From the NCBI RefSeq assembly GCF_014192055.1, contig NZ_JACHXM010000003.1, positions 214,238-278,237 on the forward strand: a stretch of 64,000 bases of DNA, given 5' to 3'. This stretch comes from Halomonas organivorans (GTDB lineage Bacteria; Pseudomonadota; Gammaproteobacteria; Pseudomonadales; Halomonadaceae). Position 1 is the stretch's first letter. Every line of letters starts with the position of its first letter. The notes under the pieces were generated by a model, which saw only the letters and a program-made list of their open reading frames with translations, did no database searches and was not told where the DNA came from. Of this stretch, positions 15,303 through 25,987 are shown piece after piece. The position numbers and the translations under genes were made by a program.

Positions 15303-18300
15303 TCAGGTTTCGCTATTGCTCTCGGCCAGGTCGACCAGTTCGCGAACGGCTACGGCAAACAGCGGGAAACCGCCCTGGCTGCCGCTGCCGACCTCCTCGA
15401 GCAGGCGGCACCAGCGCTGGTGCATGCTCTCGTGGAGTGACAGCCAGCGCTCGACCCGCTCGGCGCTGTCGCGTGGCCCGCCTTCCATGCTGAGCACGCT
15501 GCCGGTCAACGCCAGCTGTTGACGCTCGATGTCGTCGCGGAAGGTCTCGCGAGCCTTGACCTGCCAGCTGTCGCGGACATCGAGCTGGGTGACCTGCTGC
15601 AGGATCCACGGCAGCTCCAGCCGCGCACCGATCTCGTAGAAGATCTCGGCGACTCGCTGCGGCTTGTCGTCGCTCTGACGCGCCGCGTGGATGATGCCCA
15701 GGGCCGCATAGAGGCTGTTGGCCGCCGCCACCGTGGAGGCCAGGGCATCGGGCACGCCGGCCTCGATCAGCTCCTGTCGACGGGTTTCCCACTGGGCCTT
15801 CTCTTCTCCCCGCAGGCGCTTGCCGATGCCTTCCTGGAGCTGGGCCAGGCGCGGCGCGAAGTAGTCGATGGCATCACGGGTCGTCATGGTGGTGCGATGG
15901 CGCAGGAACCAGCGAGTCGCGCGACGCAGCATGCGCATCAGGTCGAGCATCATCGAGTACTGGACGCGGCTCGGCACCTTGTTGTCCAGCGCCTCGACCT
16001 GCTCCCAGAGCTTCGGCAGCTGGAAGCTGTCGCGGGCGATCACGTAGGAACGGGCAATATCGGCGCGCCCCGCCCCGGTGGAGTCCATCAGCCGCCGGAT
16101 GAAGACGATGCCCATGTGATCGATGAGATCGTTGGCCACCTGGGTCGCGACGATCTCGCGCTTGAGACGGTGCTCGTACATCTCGTTGCGATAGCGCTCG
16201 GCCAGCACCGAGGGGAACACACGCTCCACGTAGCTGGTGATGGTCGGATCGTCCGGCACGTCCGAGGTAATCAGGTCCCCCTTGAGTGCGCTCTTGGCAT
16301 AGGAGATCAGCACCGACAGCTCGGGCAACGTCATGCCCAGATCCTGATGGGTACGCTCCTGCAGTTCGTCGTCGCTGGGCAGGAACTCCAGCTCACGATC
16401 GATCTGGCCGGCGGCTTCCAGCTCGGTGATGAAGCGGCGGAAGGGTCCGATGCCGTCCCGCGACAGCTGTTCGGCCAGGTCCAGCGCCTGGGTCTGGCGA
16501 TAGTTGTCACGCAGCACCAGCTCGCTGACCTCGTCGGTCATGTCGGCGAGCAGCTGGTTGCGCTGCTTCTCGGTCATGTCGCCCCGAGACACCACTTCAT
16601 CGATGAGGATCTTGATGTTGACCTCATGGTCGGAGCAGTTCACGCCGCCGGCGTTGTCGATGAAGTCGGTGTTGACCCGCACGCCCTTGGCCGCGGCTTC
16701 CATGCGACCGCGCTGGGTGAGGCCGAGGTTGCCGCCCTCGCCGACCACCCGGCAGTTGAGATCGCGACCGTCGATGCGCAGGGCATCGTTGGCCTTGTCG
16801 CCGACCTCGGCGTCGGTTTCCTCACTGCTCTTCACGTAGGTGCCGATGCCGCCATTCCAGATCAAGTCGACCTGGGAGACCAGCATGGCGCGAATCAGCT
16901 CGTTGGGCGACAGCTTGTCCTCGCGGATGCCGAAGGCCTTCTTCATCTGTGGCGTGATGGCGATCGACTTGGCGCTACGCTTGAAGATACCGCCACCTTC
17001 GGAGATCAGCTCGGCATTGTAGTCTTCCCAGCTCGAGCGCGGCTGTTCGAACAGTCGCTTGCGCTCGTCGAAACTCGCCGCGGCATCGGGTGTGGGATCG
17101 ACGAAGATGTGCAGGTGGTTGAAGGCGCCCAGCAGTCGAATCTTGTCGGACAGCAGCATGCCGTTGCCGAACACGTCACCGGCCATGTCACCGACGCCGA
17201 CCACGCTGAACTCGTCCTCCTGGGTATTCACGCCCAGCCCGCGGAAGTGGCGCTTGACCGACTCCCAGGCGCCCTTGGCGGTAATCCCCATCTTCTTGTG
17301 GTCATAGCCGTTGGCACCGCCGGAGGCGAAGGCATCGCCCAGCCAGTGACCGTATTCGGCGGAGATCTCGTTGGCGATATCCGAGAAGGTCGCGGTCCCC
17401 TTGTCGGCCGCCACCACCAGGTAGATGTCATCGTCGTCGTGGCGCACCACGTCCTTCGGTGGCACCACCTCGCCGCCGGCCAGGTTGTCAGTGACGTCGA
17501 GCAGTGCGCGGATGAAGATCTGGTAGCAGGCAATGCCCTCTTTCTGGGTGGTCTCGCGGTCCGCGCCATCGGGCATGCGCTTGCAGACGAAGCCGCCCTT
17601 GGCCCCCACCGGCACGATCACCGCATTCTTGACCTGCTGCGCCTTGACCAGGCCCAGTACCTCGGTGCGGAAATCCTCGTGGCGATCCGACCAGCGCAGC
17701 CCGCCGCGGGCCACCTTGCCACCACGCAGGTGCACGCCCTCGACGCGCGGCGAACACACGAAGATCTCGTAGACCGGACGCGGCTTGGGCATGCCGGACA
17801 CCCGGGAGGGCTCGAGCTTGAGGGCAATGTAGTCCTTGACGCCGCCCGTCTCGCTACGCTGGTAGTAGTTGGTACGCAGGGTGGCCTGGATCAGCTCCAT
17901 GTAGCGGCGCAACAGCTGGTCGTCATTGAGGCTTGGCACCTCGTCGAGCAGTGCCAGGATACGCGCTTCACAGTCGGCGATCTCGCTTTCCTCGGGGCGA
18001 TCGGCAGGATCGAAGCGCAACTCGAACAGCGTCACCAGCTCGCGGGTGATCTCCGGGTGATTGACCAGGGTCGTGGCAATGTAGTCCTGGGACATGCCGA
18101 AGCGAATCTGCTTCAGGTAGCGGGCATAGGCGCGCAGCATCGCCACCTCGCGCCAGTCCAGGTTGGCGGAGATGATCAGCCGGTTGAAGGCATCGTTATC
18201 GGCCTCACCGGTCCATATGCGCCGGAAGGCCTCGACGAAGGGCTCGCGCATCTCCTGGAGATTGACCTCCACGCTGGTGTGGTGCTCCAGAGTGAAGTCG

Positions 18301-20144
18301 TGGACCCAGTAGGAGCGGTCGGTGGCGTGTACGCCATAGGGACGCTCGCCCAGCACTCTCAGGCCGAGGTTCTCCATCATCGGCAGCACGTCGGACAGCG
18401 GAATCGGCGCATCGCCGTGGAACAGCTTGAGGTTGACCCCGCTGCCCTCTTCCTCGATCAGCCGATACAGCGACAGCCCCAGCGGAATGCCATCATCGAG
18501 TTCGCCGAGATGCTGCAGGTCGTAGACCGCGGTGCGGGCGCTGAAGTCATCGCGATAGCTTGCCGGGAAGGCATCGCGGAAGCGTCCCATCAACAGGTTG
18601 GCCTGCTCCTCGCCGAAACCTTCGATGGCGGCATTGAGCAGGTCGTCGCGCCAGTTGCGGGCGAGCTTGACCAGCTTGTCCTCGAGACGCCGGATGTCGT
18701 AGTCCACCGGACGATCGCCGTTGAAGCGCAGGATGAACTGGATGCGCGCCAGCACCGACTCGGAGAGATAGGTGTTGAAGTCGCCGAAGGTGGCGTCGAG
18801 TTCCTCGCAGAGCAGCTCCTGCAGCCGAACGCGCAACTCGGTGGAGAACACGTCGCGAGGCACGAACACCAGACAGGAATAGAACTTGCCGAAGCGGTCC
18901 TCGCGGATGAACAGCCGCACCCGACGTCGCTCGCGGATATCGAGAATGCCCAGCGCCGTCTGCGCCAACTCGTCGACGTCGATCTGGAAGAGGTCATCGC
19001 GAGGGTAGACCTCGAGGATCTGCATCAGCTGCTTGCCGTTATGGGCCTTGGGGCTGAAGCCGGAAATGTCCATCACCGCACGCAGCTTGCGCCGCAGGAT
19101 CGGCACGTGACGCGGCGAGTCGTTGTAGACCGTGGCGGTGAACAGCCCCAGAAAGCGTCGCTCGCCGATGATGTTGCCGTGCTCGTCGTAGCGATCGATG
19201 GAGATATAGTCGGGATAGGTCGGCCGATGAATGCGAGCGTGATGAGCGCTCTTGGCGAACGACAGCAGTTGCGGCACCAGCACGTAGCGATCGCCCTCGA
19301 CGCCGAGGTCGGTGCGGATGCGCTCGCGGTAGCGCGGCTGGTCGAGTCGGAAGACGCCGAGCTCACTGCCTTCGAGCTTGTCCAGGCGCTGCTGGCCGTC
19401 TTCCTCGTGAACGACGTACTCGTCGTAACCGAAGAAGGTGAAATTGTCTTCGAGCAGCCAGTCGAGGAAGGCGATGGCCTCACGATGATCCTCGGCATCG
19501 ACCTGCTCGGGACGGAAGGCCTCGATCTCGGCCTTGGCGGCTCGCACCTGGTCGCGCATGGTGTCGAAGTCTGCCACTGCGGTGCGCACGTCATGCAGCA
19601 CCTCCTGCAGGCTGACCTCGATCGCTTCCAGCTCGGCCGGGTCGGAATGTCGGTCCACCTCGATGGCGATCAGCGACTCGCGGGAGTCCGGCGCCTTGTC
19701 CTCGCCGGGCGCCGTCACCCGGCGCAGGCGATGCTGCTTGTCGCGGTCCACGGCCAACACGGCGTTATGGATGGCATGCACGGTCATGCCGCGGCGATTG
19801 AGCTCCACGCGCACCGAGTCAACGAGGAAGGGCATGTCTTCGTGAAGTACGGCGATGAACGTATGGGTCGACTGCCAGCCATGCTCTTCGAAGTCCGGAT
19901 TGAAGACCCTCACCTTGGGTGACTTGGGGTCGAGCTGCTGGATGAAGTGCCACACCGAGAGCGTCGCCCCGTAAAGATCGTCCAGGCGGCGGTCCGACAG
20001 GTCCTCCAGTGGTACGGCAGCATAGAAATGCCGGGCAAACCCCTGCACCGTCTTGGCCTTGTCCTTGTCCAAGCGGCTTTGCAGCCGTTCCTCGAGCTGC
20101 TTGAGCAGATCCTGACGGGTCTCCTCGTGTGCGACGTGTAGCAT
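15303..20144 (-). CDS. gdhB: NAD-specific glutamate dehydrogenase, 180-kDa class
   Basis: Large catabolic enzyme converting glutamate to 2-oxoglutarate and ammonia with NAD. 1613 residues, the usual length of this class (about 1620 in Pseudomonas GdhB). Long N-terminal regulatory part with ACT-like segments, then the catalytic core around residues 800-1200 with GGLRWSDRHEDFRTEVLGLVKAQ, VPVGAKGGFVCKR, GVGDMAGDVFGNG and WNGGIGTYVK, then a helical C-terminal region. Start ATG 20144 follows GAGGTGATGG. Feeds the 2-oxoglutarate node shared with icd, aceA and gabDT in this window. The gap 20145-20337 holds an inverted repeat at 20270-20298. Confidence 0.96.
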   Translation of the reverse strand: MLHVAHEETRQDLLKQLEERLQSRLDKDKAKTVQGFARHFYAAVPLEDLSDRRLDDLYGATLSVWHFIQQLDPKSPKVRVFNPDFEEHGWQSTHTFIAVLHEDMPFLVDSVRVELNRRGMTVHAIHNAVLAVDRDKQHRLRRVTAPGEDKAPDSRESLIAIEVDRHSDPAELEAIEVSLQEVLHDVRTAVADFDTMRDQVRAAKAEIEAFRPEQVDAEDHREAIAFLDWLLEDNFTFFGYDEYVVHEEDGQQRLDKLEGSELGVFRLDQPRYRERIRTDLGVEGDRYVLVPQLLSFAKSAHHARIHRPTYPDYISIDRYDEHGNIIGERRFLGLFTATVYNDSPRHVPILRRKLRAVMDISGFSPKAHNGKQLMQILEVYPRDDLFQIDVDELAQTALGILDIRERRRVRLFIREDRFGKFYSCLVFVPRDVFSTELRVRLQELLCEELDATFGDFNTYLSESVLARIQFILRFNGDRPVDYDIRRLEDKLVKLARNWRDDLLNAAIEGFGEEQANLLMGRFRDAFPASYRDDFSARTAVYDLQHLGELDDGIPLGLSLYRLIEEEGSGVNLKLFHGDAPIPLSDVLPMMENLGLRVLGERPYGVHATDRSYWVHDFTLEHHTSVEVNLQEMREPFVEAFRRIWTGEADNDAFNRLIISANLDWREVAMLRAYARYLKQIRFGMSQDYIATTLVNHPEITRELVTLFELRFDPADRPEESEIADCEARILALLDEVPSLNDDQLLRRYMELIQATLRTNYYQRSETGGVKDYIALKLEPSRVSGMPKPRPVYEIFVCSPRVEGVHLRGGKVARGGLRWSDRHEDFRTEVLGLVKAQQVKNAVIVPVGAKGGFVCKRMPDGADRETTQKEGIACYQIFIRALLDVTDNLAGGEVVPPKDVVRHDDDDIYLVVAADKGTATFSDIANEISAEYGHWLGDAFASGGANGYDHKKMGITAKGAWESVKRHFRGLGVNTQEDEFSVVGVGDMAGDVFGNGMLLSDKIRLLGAFNHLHIFVDPTPDAAASFDERKRLFEQPRSSWEDYNAELISEGGGIFKRSAKSIAITPQMKKAFGIREDKLSPNELIRAMLVSQVDLIWNGGIGTYVKSSEETDAEVGDKANDALRIDGRDLNCRVVGEGGNLGLTQRGRMEAAAKGVRVNTDFIDNAGGVNCSDHEVNIKILIDEVVSRGDMTEKQRNQLLADMTDEVSELVLRDNYRQTQALDLAEQLSRDGIGPFRRFITELEAAGQIDRELEFLPSDDELQERTHQDLGMTLPELSVLISYAKSALKGDLITSDVPDDPTITSYVERVFPSVLAERYRNEMYEHRLKREIVATQVANDLIDHMGIVFIRRLMDSTGAGRADIARSYVIARDSFQLPKLWEQVEALDNKVPSRVQYSMMLDLMRMLRRATRWFLRHRTTMTTRDAIDYFAPRLAQLQEGIGKRLRGEEKAQWETRRQELIEAGVPDALASTVAAANSLYAALGIIHAARQSDDKPQRVAEIFYEIGARLELPWILQQVTQLDVRDSWQVKARETFRDDIERQQLALTGSVLSMEGGPRDSAERVERWLSLHESMHQRWCRLLEEVGSGSQGGFPLFAVAVRELVDLAESNSET

Positions 20145-20269
20145 CCATCACCTCGACTGCCAGCGACCGCATCGTGCGGCCGGATCACTTGATCGGATTG
20201 TCGGGCCCGGGGCCAGCCCCCGAACCTGCATCAGCGACAGCTTACGCCAATCCCCCAGGCGTCCCCAGA

Positions 20270-20298
20270 GACATGCCGGTTCCCTCATGGAACATGTC
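20270..20298. promoter_or_regulatory. Interrupted inverted repeat upstream of gdhB
   Basis: GACATG-ccgg-TTCC pairs with GGAA-CATGTC across CCTCAT-like spacer, about 126 nt before the gdhB start and just beyond the trmA stop. Could be an operator or a weak trmA terminator. Confidence 0.35.
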
Positions 20299-20337
20299 GG
20301 TTGCGCATCGCCCTTGACAAGACCGCCGGCGCTTCAC

Positions 20338-21444
20338 CTAGCGGCGGCGCTCCAGCAGCACGCCGCACTCGCAGTGGTGCGTCCAGGGAAACTGATCGAA
20401 GAGCGCGAAGCGCACCACCTCATGGGTACGGGTCAGTTCATCCAGATTGTCGGCAAGCGTCTCGGGATTGCATGAAATATAGACGATACGCTCGTAATCG
20501 CTGAGCTGGCGACAGCTCTCGTCATCGAGGCCGGCCCGGGGCGGATCCACCAGTACGGTGGAGAAATCGTAGTCCGCAAGGCCCATCTCCGCGACTCGTC
20601 GCCCTCCCTTCTCACCTTTCAGGGCCTGGGCGAACTCCTCGGCGGACATGCGCCCCACCGTGGCGTTGGCAACACCGTTGGCGGCCAGGTTTTCGCGGGC
20701 ACTGGCCACCGAGGTACGTGAGATCTCGGTGGCCAGCACCCGGCGGAAGTTCTCGGCCAGGGCAATCGTGAAGTTGCCGTTGCCGCAGTACAGCTCGACC
20801 AGATCGCGATCGCCGCCGTTGGCGGTGACATCACGTGCCCAGGAGAGCATCGAGCGGCAGATCTCGGCGTTGGGCTGGGTAAAGCTGTTCTCTACCTGCT
20901 GGTAGACGAATTCACGGCCGTCGACGGTCAGCCGCTCCCAGACATGGTCCCGGGTCAGCACCAGGCGCTGCTTGCGGGCCCGGCCGATGATCATGACGCC
21001 CAGCGCCTGCTCGAGCGACCTGGCCTCGGCCTCCCAGGCCTCGTCGAGCTGACGATGGTAGATCAGCGTGATCAGCGCCTCGCCGGACAGGGTGGTGAGA
21101 AACTCCACCTGGAACAGCCGATGGCGAAGCGTCGGGCAGTCGAGCAGGCGCTCGCGCAGCTTCGGCATGAGGTCGTTGATGCGTCGACCGGCCACCGGGT
21201 AGTCGTCCAGGCGCACGACATTTTTCTGTTTCGGATCCTCGGGATCGACTTCGAACATGGCGTAGTAGAGGTCGTCACCCTCATGCCACAGCCGAAACTC
21301 GCAGCGCTGGCGATAATGGCTCGCCGGCGAGGGGAAGACCTCCAGCGGGGGCGGCAAAAAACGGGCGAAGTCTGCGGTCAGGCGGTCGCGCTTGGCCGCA
21401 AGCTGCTCGTCATAGCGGTCGGGGTCGACAACGGGAATGGCCAC
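20338..21444 (-). CDS. trmA: tRNA (uracil-54-C5)-methyltransferase TrmA
   Basis: Makes m5U54 (ribothymidine) in the T loop of tRNAs with SAM. 368 residues. YCGNGNFTIALA is the SAM motif, VDPPRAGLDD and the nucleophile in YISCNPETLADNL are clear, and the protein keeps the E. coli TrmA layout with no TRAM domain. The start is GTG at 21444, 6 nt after AGGAGCC. Lies 54 nt downstream of murI on the same strand, probably co-transcribed. Confidence 0.95.
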   Translation of the reverse strand: MAIPVVDPDRYDEQLAAKRDRLTADFARFLPPPLEVFPSPASHYRQRCEFRLWHEGDDLYYAMFEVDPEDPKQKNVVRLDDYPVAGRRINDLMPKLRERLLDCPTLRHRLFQVEFLTTLSGEALITLIYHRQLDEAWEAEARSLEQALGVMIIGRARKQRLVLTRDHVWERLTVDGREFVYQQVENSFTQPNAEICRSMLSWARDVTANGGDRDLVELYCGNGNFTIALAENFRRVLATEISRTSVASARENLAANGVANATVGRMSAEEFAQALKGEKGGRRVAEMGLADYDFSTVLVDPPRAGLDDESCRQLSDYERIVYISCNPETLADNLDELTRTHEVVRFALFDQFPWTHHCECGVLLERRR

Positions 21445-21498
21445 GGCGGCTCCTGAAAGTAGGGTCGATCGATGAGAGAGGGACGGGAAGCGACGGCC

Positions 21499-22275
21499 TC
21501 ACGACAGCGTCAGGCAGCGAGTGTCGGCGAAGCCGAAGCCGGCGAGCCCACGAGCCAGCGCCGGATTGGGGCCGGTGACCCAGCCCCGCTCGATGGCCGG
21601 GCGACGCAGCGGCTCGACCACCACCTGCCCGGTACGCCGGGCGATGGCATCACCTGAATCGATCCATCGCACCGGATGCGGCACCACCGCCTCGAGCGCC
21701 TCGCGCAGCAGCGGAAAATGGGTACAACCCAGCACCAGGGTGTCGAGGTCGGGCCAATCACCCAGCGGCGCCAACGCCCTGCGCAGGACCTCGGGCTCCA
21801 GCGTCTCGCCGGCCACCAGGCGCTCGGCCTGGCCCACCAGGGAATCGGCCGCCAGCCGCGTCACTCGGCAATCGCCGGCGAAATCGCGAATCAGCCGGTC
21901 GGTATAGGGCCGCGCCACGGTGGCGCTGGTGGCCAGCAGGCCGATATGACGACTCGCGCTGGTACCGGCGGCAGGCTTGATCGCCGGCACGGTGCCGACC
22001 ACCGGCACCGCAAGCCGGTCACGCAAGGCATCGAGCGCCAGCGTGCTGGCGGTATTGCAGGCCACCACCAGGCCACTGCAGCCGCTGGCCGCCACCGCCG
22101 CCTCGCAGACGGCGAGGATGCGCGCCACCAGCCAGTCATCCTCGCGCACGCCATAAGGCAGCATGGCGTTATCGCAGGCATACGCCAGGGCGACCTCGGG
22201 AAGTCGGCGGCGTAGCGCCTCGACCACCGAAAGCCCTCCAACGCCGGAATCGAACACCAGCACCGGTCCCGCCAT
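21499..22275 (-). CDS. murI: Glutamate racemase MurI
   Basis: Supplies D-glutamate for peptidoglycan. 258 residues. The two catalytic cysteines are visible in VACNTAS (C73) and LGCTHFPLL (C184), and VFDSGVGGLSV is the N-terminal hallmark. I chose ATG 22275; the frame could extend 12 residues upstream without likeness. The 241-nt upstream gap (22276-22516) contains a weak -10 TAGAAT on the minus strand near 22385 and nothing else clear. Confidence 0.94.
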   Translation of the reverse strand: MAGPVLVFDSGVGGLSVVEALRRRLPEVALAYACDNAMLPYGVREDDWLVARILAVCEAAVAASGCSGLVVACNTASTLALDALRDRLAVPVVGTVPAIKPAAGTSASRHIGLLATSATVARPYTDRLIRDFAGDCRVTRLAADSLVGQAERLVAGETLEPEVLRRALAPLGDWPDLDTLVLGCTHFPLLREALEAVVPHPVRWIDSGDAIARRTGQVVVEPLRRPAIERGWVTGPNPALARGLAGFGFADTRCLTLS

Positions 22276-22516
22276 CAGTCGACCACCACACGACCGCCCC
22301 CCGGCCGGCAAGGCACGGGGGGTTCAGTGAATGGGGCACTCGCAGTCACCGACATCGCATGCTTCCCGTCGAACGATGCGGCGCATTCTACCTCAGGAGT
22401 CCAGCGGACTTAACGACCAATCCGCCACGAGAACCGAGTTCTCTCACCTCGGCCGACCGAATCCGGCAGGCAATGGCAAGAAACCGCCGCTCCCGCAGCC
22501 AAAGGAAGTCCGAGGC

Positions 22517-23068
22517 TCAGGTCACGGGATCCGGAGCATCGCGAAGCTCGGCATAGAGTTCGGGGTACGCTTCCTGGAGACGCTCCAGTTCGGCGGCGGC
22601 GTTGTCGGGCAGGGCTTCGGCGAGCCGTTCCAGGTCCCCCTCGTCGAAGTATTCCCGAATCAGCGGAAACAGCAGCTCACGCTCATCGCGCAGATAGGCC
22701 CGGTGCGCATCGAGATATGCCCTGAGATCGTCGGCAAAGCGGTCCATGGGCATCACGGCATCCATGAGGATCATGTCGAGATCACCAGACAGCCGCTTGA
22801 GCTGGGCTTTCAAGGCACGGTAGTCCTTGGCGAGACGCTCGGTCACCTCTTCGGACTCCGGCGCCAGCTCCCGCAGCCGCTCGGAGCAGACTTTCTCCAA
22901 CGGCTGGGAAAACCCGTCCTGGTAATCGAGGATGTAATCCACGACTTCCCGCACCAGCTGGAAATTCGGACGTTCTCCGCTCGCCAGGGTCTTCTGCTTT
23001 AGCTGCAGAACGTGCAACATGCGCGCCATGTTGGCATGATCCTGGCGCAATTGGTTCAGCATGGGCAT
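22517..23068 (-). CDS. Hemerythrin-like HHE-domain protein
   Basis: 183 residues, nearly all helical. The family His pattern appears as LRQDHANMARMLHVLQ near the N terminus, a central ILDYQDGFSQPLEKV, and DAHRAYLRDERELLFPLIREYF near 130-150. Hemerythrin domains bind a di-iron site and sense or scavenge O2 or NO; two expected histidines are replaced (DYQDGFS where HH(E) is common), so iron binding may be altered. Start ATG 23068 is 8 nt after GAGGAG. Divergent from rarA. Role unknown. Confidence 0.75.
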   Translation of the reverse strand: MPMLNQLRQDHANMARMLHVLQLKQKTLASGERPNFQLVREVVDYILDYQDGFSQPLEKVCSERLRELAPESEEVTERLAKDYRALKAQLKRLSGDLDMILMDAVMPMDRFADDLRAYLDAHRAYLRDERELLFPLIREYFDEGDLERLAEALPDNAAAELERLQEAYPELYAELRDAPDPVT

Positions 23069-23262
23069 TGCGGCAGTCTCCTCAATATCGGTCATGGGCG
23101 GAAGGCACCTTGGGTTAGACGCGCCTTCGCCATCCGGGTTCCAGGCCGTCGTCATCGGCCGTCAGGGGTTAGCCCGTCTCTTTCGGGACCTTTGCCCGAT
23201 GCCGGGGTCGAATGACCGGCATCGAGTATCCAACATAGCAGCCGTCAGCGAAGGAGTCAGAA

Positions 23263-24603
23263 ATGGACCTGTTCCAGCAGGCCGCCAGTGAAGACCACGC
23301 CCCCCTGGCCTGGCGCATGCGCCCCCGTCGACTGGCCGACTACGTGGGCCAGCCGGCCCTGGTCGGCCCCGGCAAGCCGCTGCGGCGCATGGCCGAGGGC
23401 GGCACGGTGCGTTCGATGATTCTGTGGGGCCCTCCCGGCACCGGCAAGACGACCCTTGCGGAGATCCTGGCCGAGGAATCCGGCGCCCACCTGGAGCGCC
23501 TCTCGGCGGTGATGGCGGGGGTCAAGGACATTCGCGAGGCCGTGGACCGCGCCCGCGCCGCCCAGGGGCAAGATCGCAGCACCCTGCTGTTTCTCGACGA
23601 GATCCACCGCCTCAACAAGAGCCAGCAGGATGCCCTGCTGCCCCACGTGGAATCCGGGCTGCTGACGCTGATCGGCGCCACCACCGAGAACCCGTCCTTC
23701 GAGGTCAACTCGGCGCTGCTGTCCCGGGCGCGGGTGCACGTGCTCAAGTCGCTTTCCGAGGCGGATCTGATCGACGTGCTGCAGCGGGCGCTGGACAATG
23801 CCGAGCGCGGCCTCGGCAGCCGTCGTATCGCCGTGGACGATGAGGTCCTGACCCTGCTGGCACGGGCCGCCGCCGGCGACGCCCGCCGGGCCCTGGGCCT
23901 GCTGGAGACCGCCTGCGACTTCACCGTCCCGGAGGGCGACGGAGAGCGCCTGCCCCGCGAGGCCCTGGAGGACGTGATCGGCCATCAGGCCAGCGCCTTC
24001 GACAAGCAGGGGGATCACTTCTACGATCTGCTCTCGGCGATTCACAAGTCGGTGCGTTCCTCACGCCCTGACGCCGCCCTGCTCTACATCGCCCGCTTTC
24101 TCCAGGGCGGCGGCGATCCGCTGGACGTGATCCGCCGGCTGACCGCCATCGCCTCGGAGGATGTCGGCAACGCCGATCCCAAGGCGCTGCCGCTGGCCAT
24201 GGCGGCCTGGGACGCCTACCTGCGCCTCGGCGACTACGAGGGCCAGCGCGCCATCGCCCACGCCGCCATCCATCTGGCGGTGGCCCCCAAGAGCAACGCC
24301 GTCGACCAGGCCTGGAATCGCGCCAAGGCGTTCGCCGCCGCCCAGCCGCGCCTCGAGGTGCCTACCTACCTGCGCAACGCCCCCACCAAGCTGATGGCGT
24401 CGCTCGGCCATGGCGAGGGCTATCGCTACGCCCACGGCGAACCCAACGGCTACCCGGCGGGCAGCGCCCACGACTGCTGGCCGGAGGAACTGCCATACGA
24501 GCGCTTCTACCAGCCCACGGCGTACGGCCAGGAAAAGCGTTACGCTCAGATCATGGAGTGGCGCGCGGAGCTGGATGCAGCCGCCGACCGGGAATCACGC
24601 TGA
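23263..24603 (+). CDS. rarA: Replication-associated recombination protein RarA (MgsA)
   Basis: AAA+ ATPase related to clamp-loader subunits; acts at stalled replication forks. 446 residues. Walker [10 protein letters not shown] at 56-64, Walker [11 protein letters not shown] near 108-117, sensor [12 protein letters not shown], and the C-terminal tetramerisation region ending [12 protein letters not shown]. Start ATG follows GAAGGAGTCAGAA. In Pseudomonas and Escherichia it lies beside lolA and ftsK; here a MocR/MFS pair is inserted between rarA and lolA. Confidence 0.95.
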   Translation: MDLFQQAASEDHAPLAWRMRPRRLADYVGQPALVGPGKPLRRMAEGGTVRSMILWGPPGTGKTTLAEILAEESGAHLERLSAVMAGVKDIREAVDRARAAQGQDRSTLLFLDEIHRLNKSQQDALLPHVESGLLTLIGATTENPSFEVNSALLSRARVHVLKSLSEADLIDVLQRALDNAERGLGSRRIAVDDEVLTLLARAAAGDARRALGLLETACDFTVPEGDGERLPREALEDVIGHQASAFDKQGDHFYDLLSAIHKSVRSSRPDAALLYIARFLQGGGDPLDVIRRLTAIASEDVGNADPKALPLAMAAWDAYLRLGDYEGQRAIAHAAIHLAVAPKSNAVDQAWNRAKAFAAAQPRLEVPTYLRNAPTKLMASLGHGEGYRYAHGEPNGYPAGSAHDCWPEELPYERFYQPTAYGQEKRYAQIMEWRAELDAAADRESR

Positions 24604-24604
24604 G

Positions 24605-25987
24605 TCATCGCGGGTCACCCAGAAACGCCCGCGCCCTGGCGTCGTCGACGTAGGCCACGTTGAGGCGAATCCAGGGCGACTCTTTTGCCTCGGGCAGGAA
24701 GACATCCCCAGGAGACAGCCGTATGCCGCGGCGCCCCGCGCTGGCCACCAGCTCCCGGGACGATGCGACGTCAGGATGACGCGCCCACAGGAACATGCCG
24801 CCCCGAGGCATCGCGTACGGCTCCCAGCCACCTGTGTGGGCCAGCTCGAGGGCGGTGATCATGCGACGCGACAGCCGCTGGCACAGCCTGTCCGTCAGTC
24901 GGCGATAGCTCCCATTGCGCAACAGGGTCGCCACCCACTGCTCGGCGAAAGGCGAGGTGGCGATGTTACTCAGCATCTTCACGTCGACCAGCGGCTTGAG
25001 CAGTGCCGGCGGCGCGGCGATGAAGCCGACGCGCAGCGAGCAGGACAGGGTCTTGGAGAAACTGCCCACGTAGAGGACCCGCCGCAGGCCGTCCAGGGCG
25101 GCCAGACGCGGCGTCGGCGCCGCCTGGAAGTCGGCATAGATATCGTCTTCGACGATCCATAGATCATGCCGCTCGGCCAGCGCCAGCACCCGTCGGGCAA
25201 CCTCCGGAGACAGGGTCGTGCCCGTGGGGTTGTGCAGGACGCTATGGCAGAAGAACAGCTTGGGGGAATGGCGCTCGAGCAGTGTCTCGAGATGCTCCGG
25301 GTCCGGCCCGTCCTCGGTTCGACGCACGCCAACGACGTTGACCCGGTGGAGGTGCAGCAGCCCGAACAGGTTGTAGTAGCCAGGGGATTCGACCAGCACG
25401 GTGTCACCCGGACGCAGCAGCCAGCGCACGATGATATCGAGCGCCTGGCTACCGCCGCCGGTCATCATCAGCTGGTTGGCATCGACCTCGATGGCGAGGC
25501 GACGCAGGCGTTTCTGCAACAGGGCACGCAACTCGGGCAATCCCAACGGCGTGCCGTACTCGAACAGTCCCGCCGATGACCGCCTCGTCACCTGGCGCAG
25601 GGCATGCCCGAAGGCGTCGTCGTCGCGCCAGGCAGTGGGCAGCCAGCCACAGCCCAGGCGCAGGGAATCGCCTTCTTCCTGGAAGAGGCTCCACATTTCG
25701 TCGGAGACGTCGGCCATGCCCGAACGGGCGCCTCGCTCGGCTTCGTCGACCACGCCATCGGCCACATAGAATCCCGAACCGGGACGCGAAACGATCCAGC
25801 CCAGCGCCACGAGGCGCTCATAGGCCTCGATCACCATGTTGCGACTGACGCCGTGCGTGGCGGAAAGCCGGCGGATCGACGGCAACCGCTCCCCGGAGGC
25901 CCCATGCCGCGACACCCATTCGCGAATGCCGTCGGTCAGTTGCTCGACCCGAGGACGCACCGCGCGCGGATCGATCTTCACCTGCAT
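24605..25987 (-). CDS. MocR-type GntR/aminotransferase-like transcriptional regulator
   Basis: 460 residues with two parts: an N-terminal GntR winged helix (about 10-80, GERLPSIRRLSATHGVSRNMVIEAYERLV) and a fold type I aminotransferase-like effector domain (about 110-455). HNPTGTTLS, the PLP lysine in GSFSKTLSCSLRVGF and the arginine of WIRLNVAY are retained, so PLP binding is likely. Converges on rarA with only one base between stops. Divergent from an MFS exporter across 111 bp, the usual arrangement of a MocR protein and its target. Effector unknown. Confidence 0.9.
   Translation of the reverse strand: MQVKIDPRAVRPRVEQLTDGIREWVSRHGASGERLPSIRRLSATHGVSRNMVIEAYERLVALGWIVSRPGSGFYVADGVVDEAERGARSGMADVSDEMWSLFQEEGDSLRLGCGWLPTAWRDDDAFGHALRQVTRRSSAGLFEYGTPLGLPELRALLQKRLRRLAIEVDANQLMMTGGGSQALDIIVRWLLRPGDTVLVESPGYYNLFGLLHLHRVNVVGVRRTEDGPDPEHLETLLERHSPKLFFCHSVLHNPTGTTLSPEVARRVLALAERHDLWIVEDDIYADFQAAPTPRLAALDGLRRVLYVGSFSKTLSCSLRVGFIAAPPALLKPLVDVKMLSNIATSPFAEQWVATLLRNGSYRRLTDRLCQRLSRRMITALELAHTGGWEPYAMPRGGMFLWARHPDVASSRELVASAGRRGIRLSPGDVFLPEAKESPWIRLNVAYVDDARARAFLGDPR

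Noticed and set aside
15519..19922. 1467-codon open frame opposite gdhB
   Set aside because: Antisense to a clear enzyme; composition is Gln/His/Leu/Gly-rich low-complexity as expected from high-GC antisense frames; no family motif.
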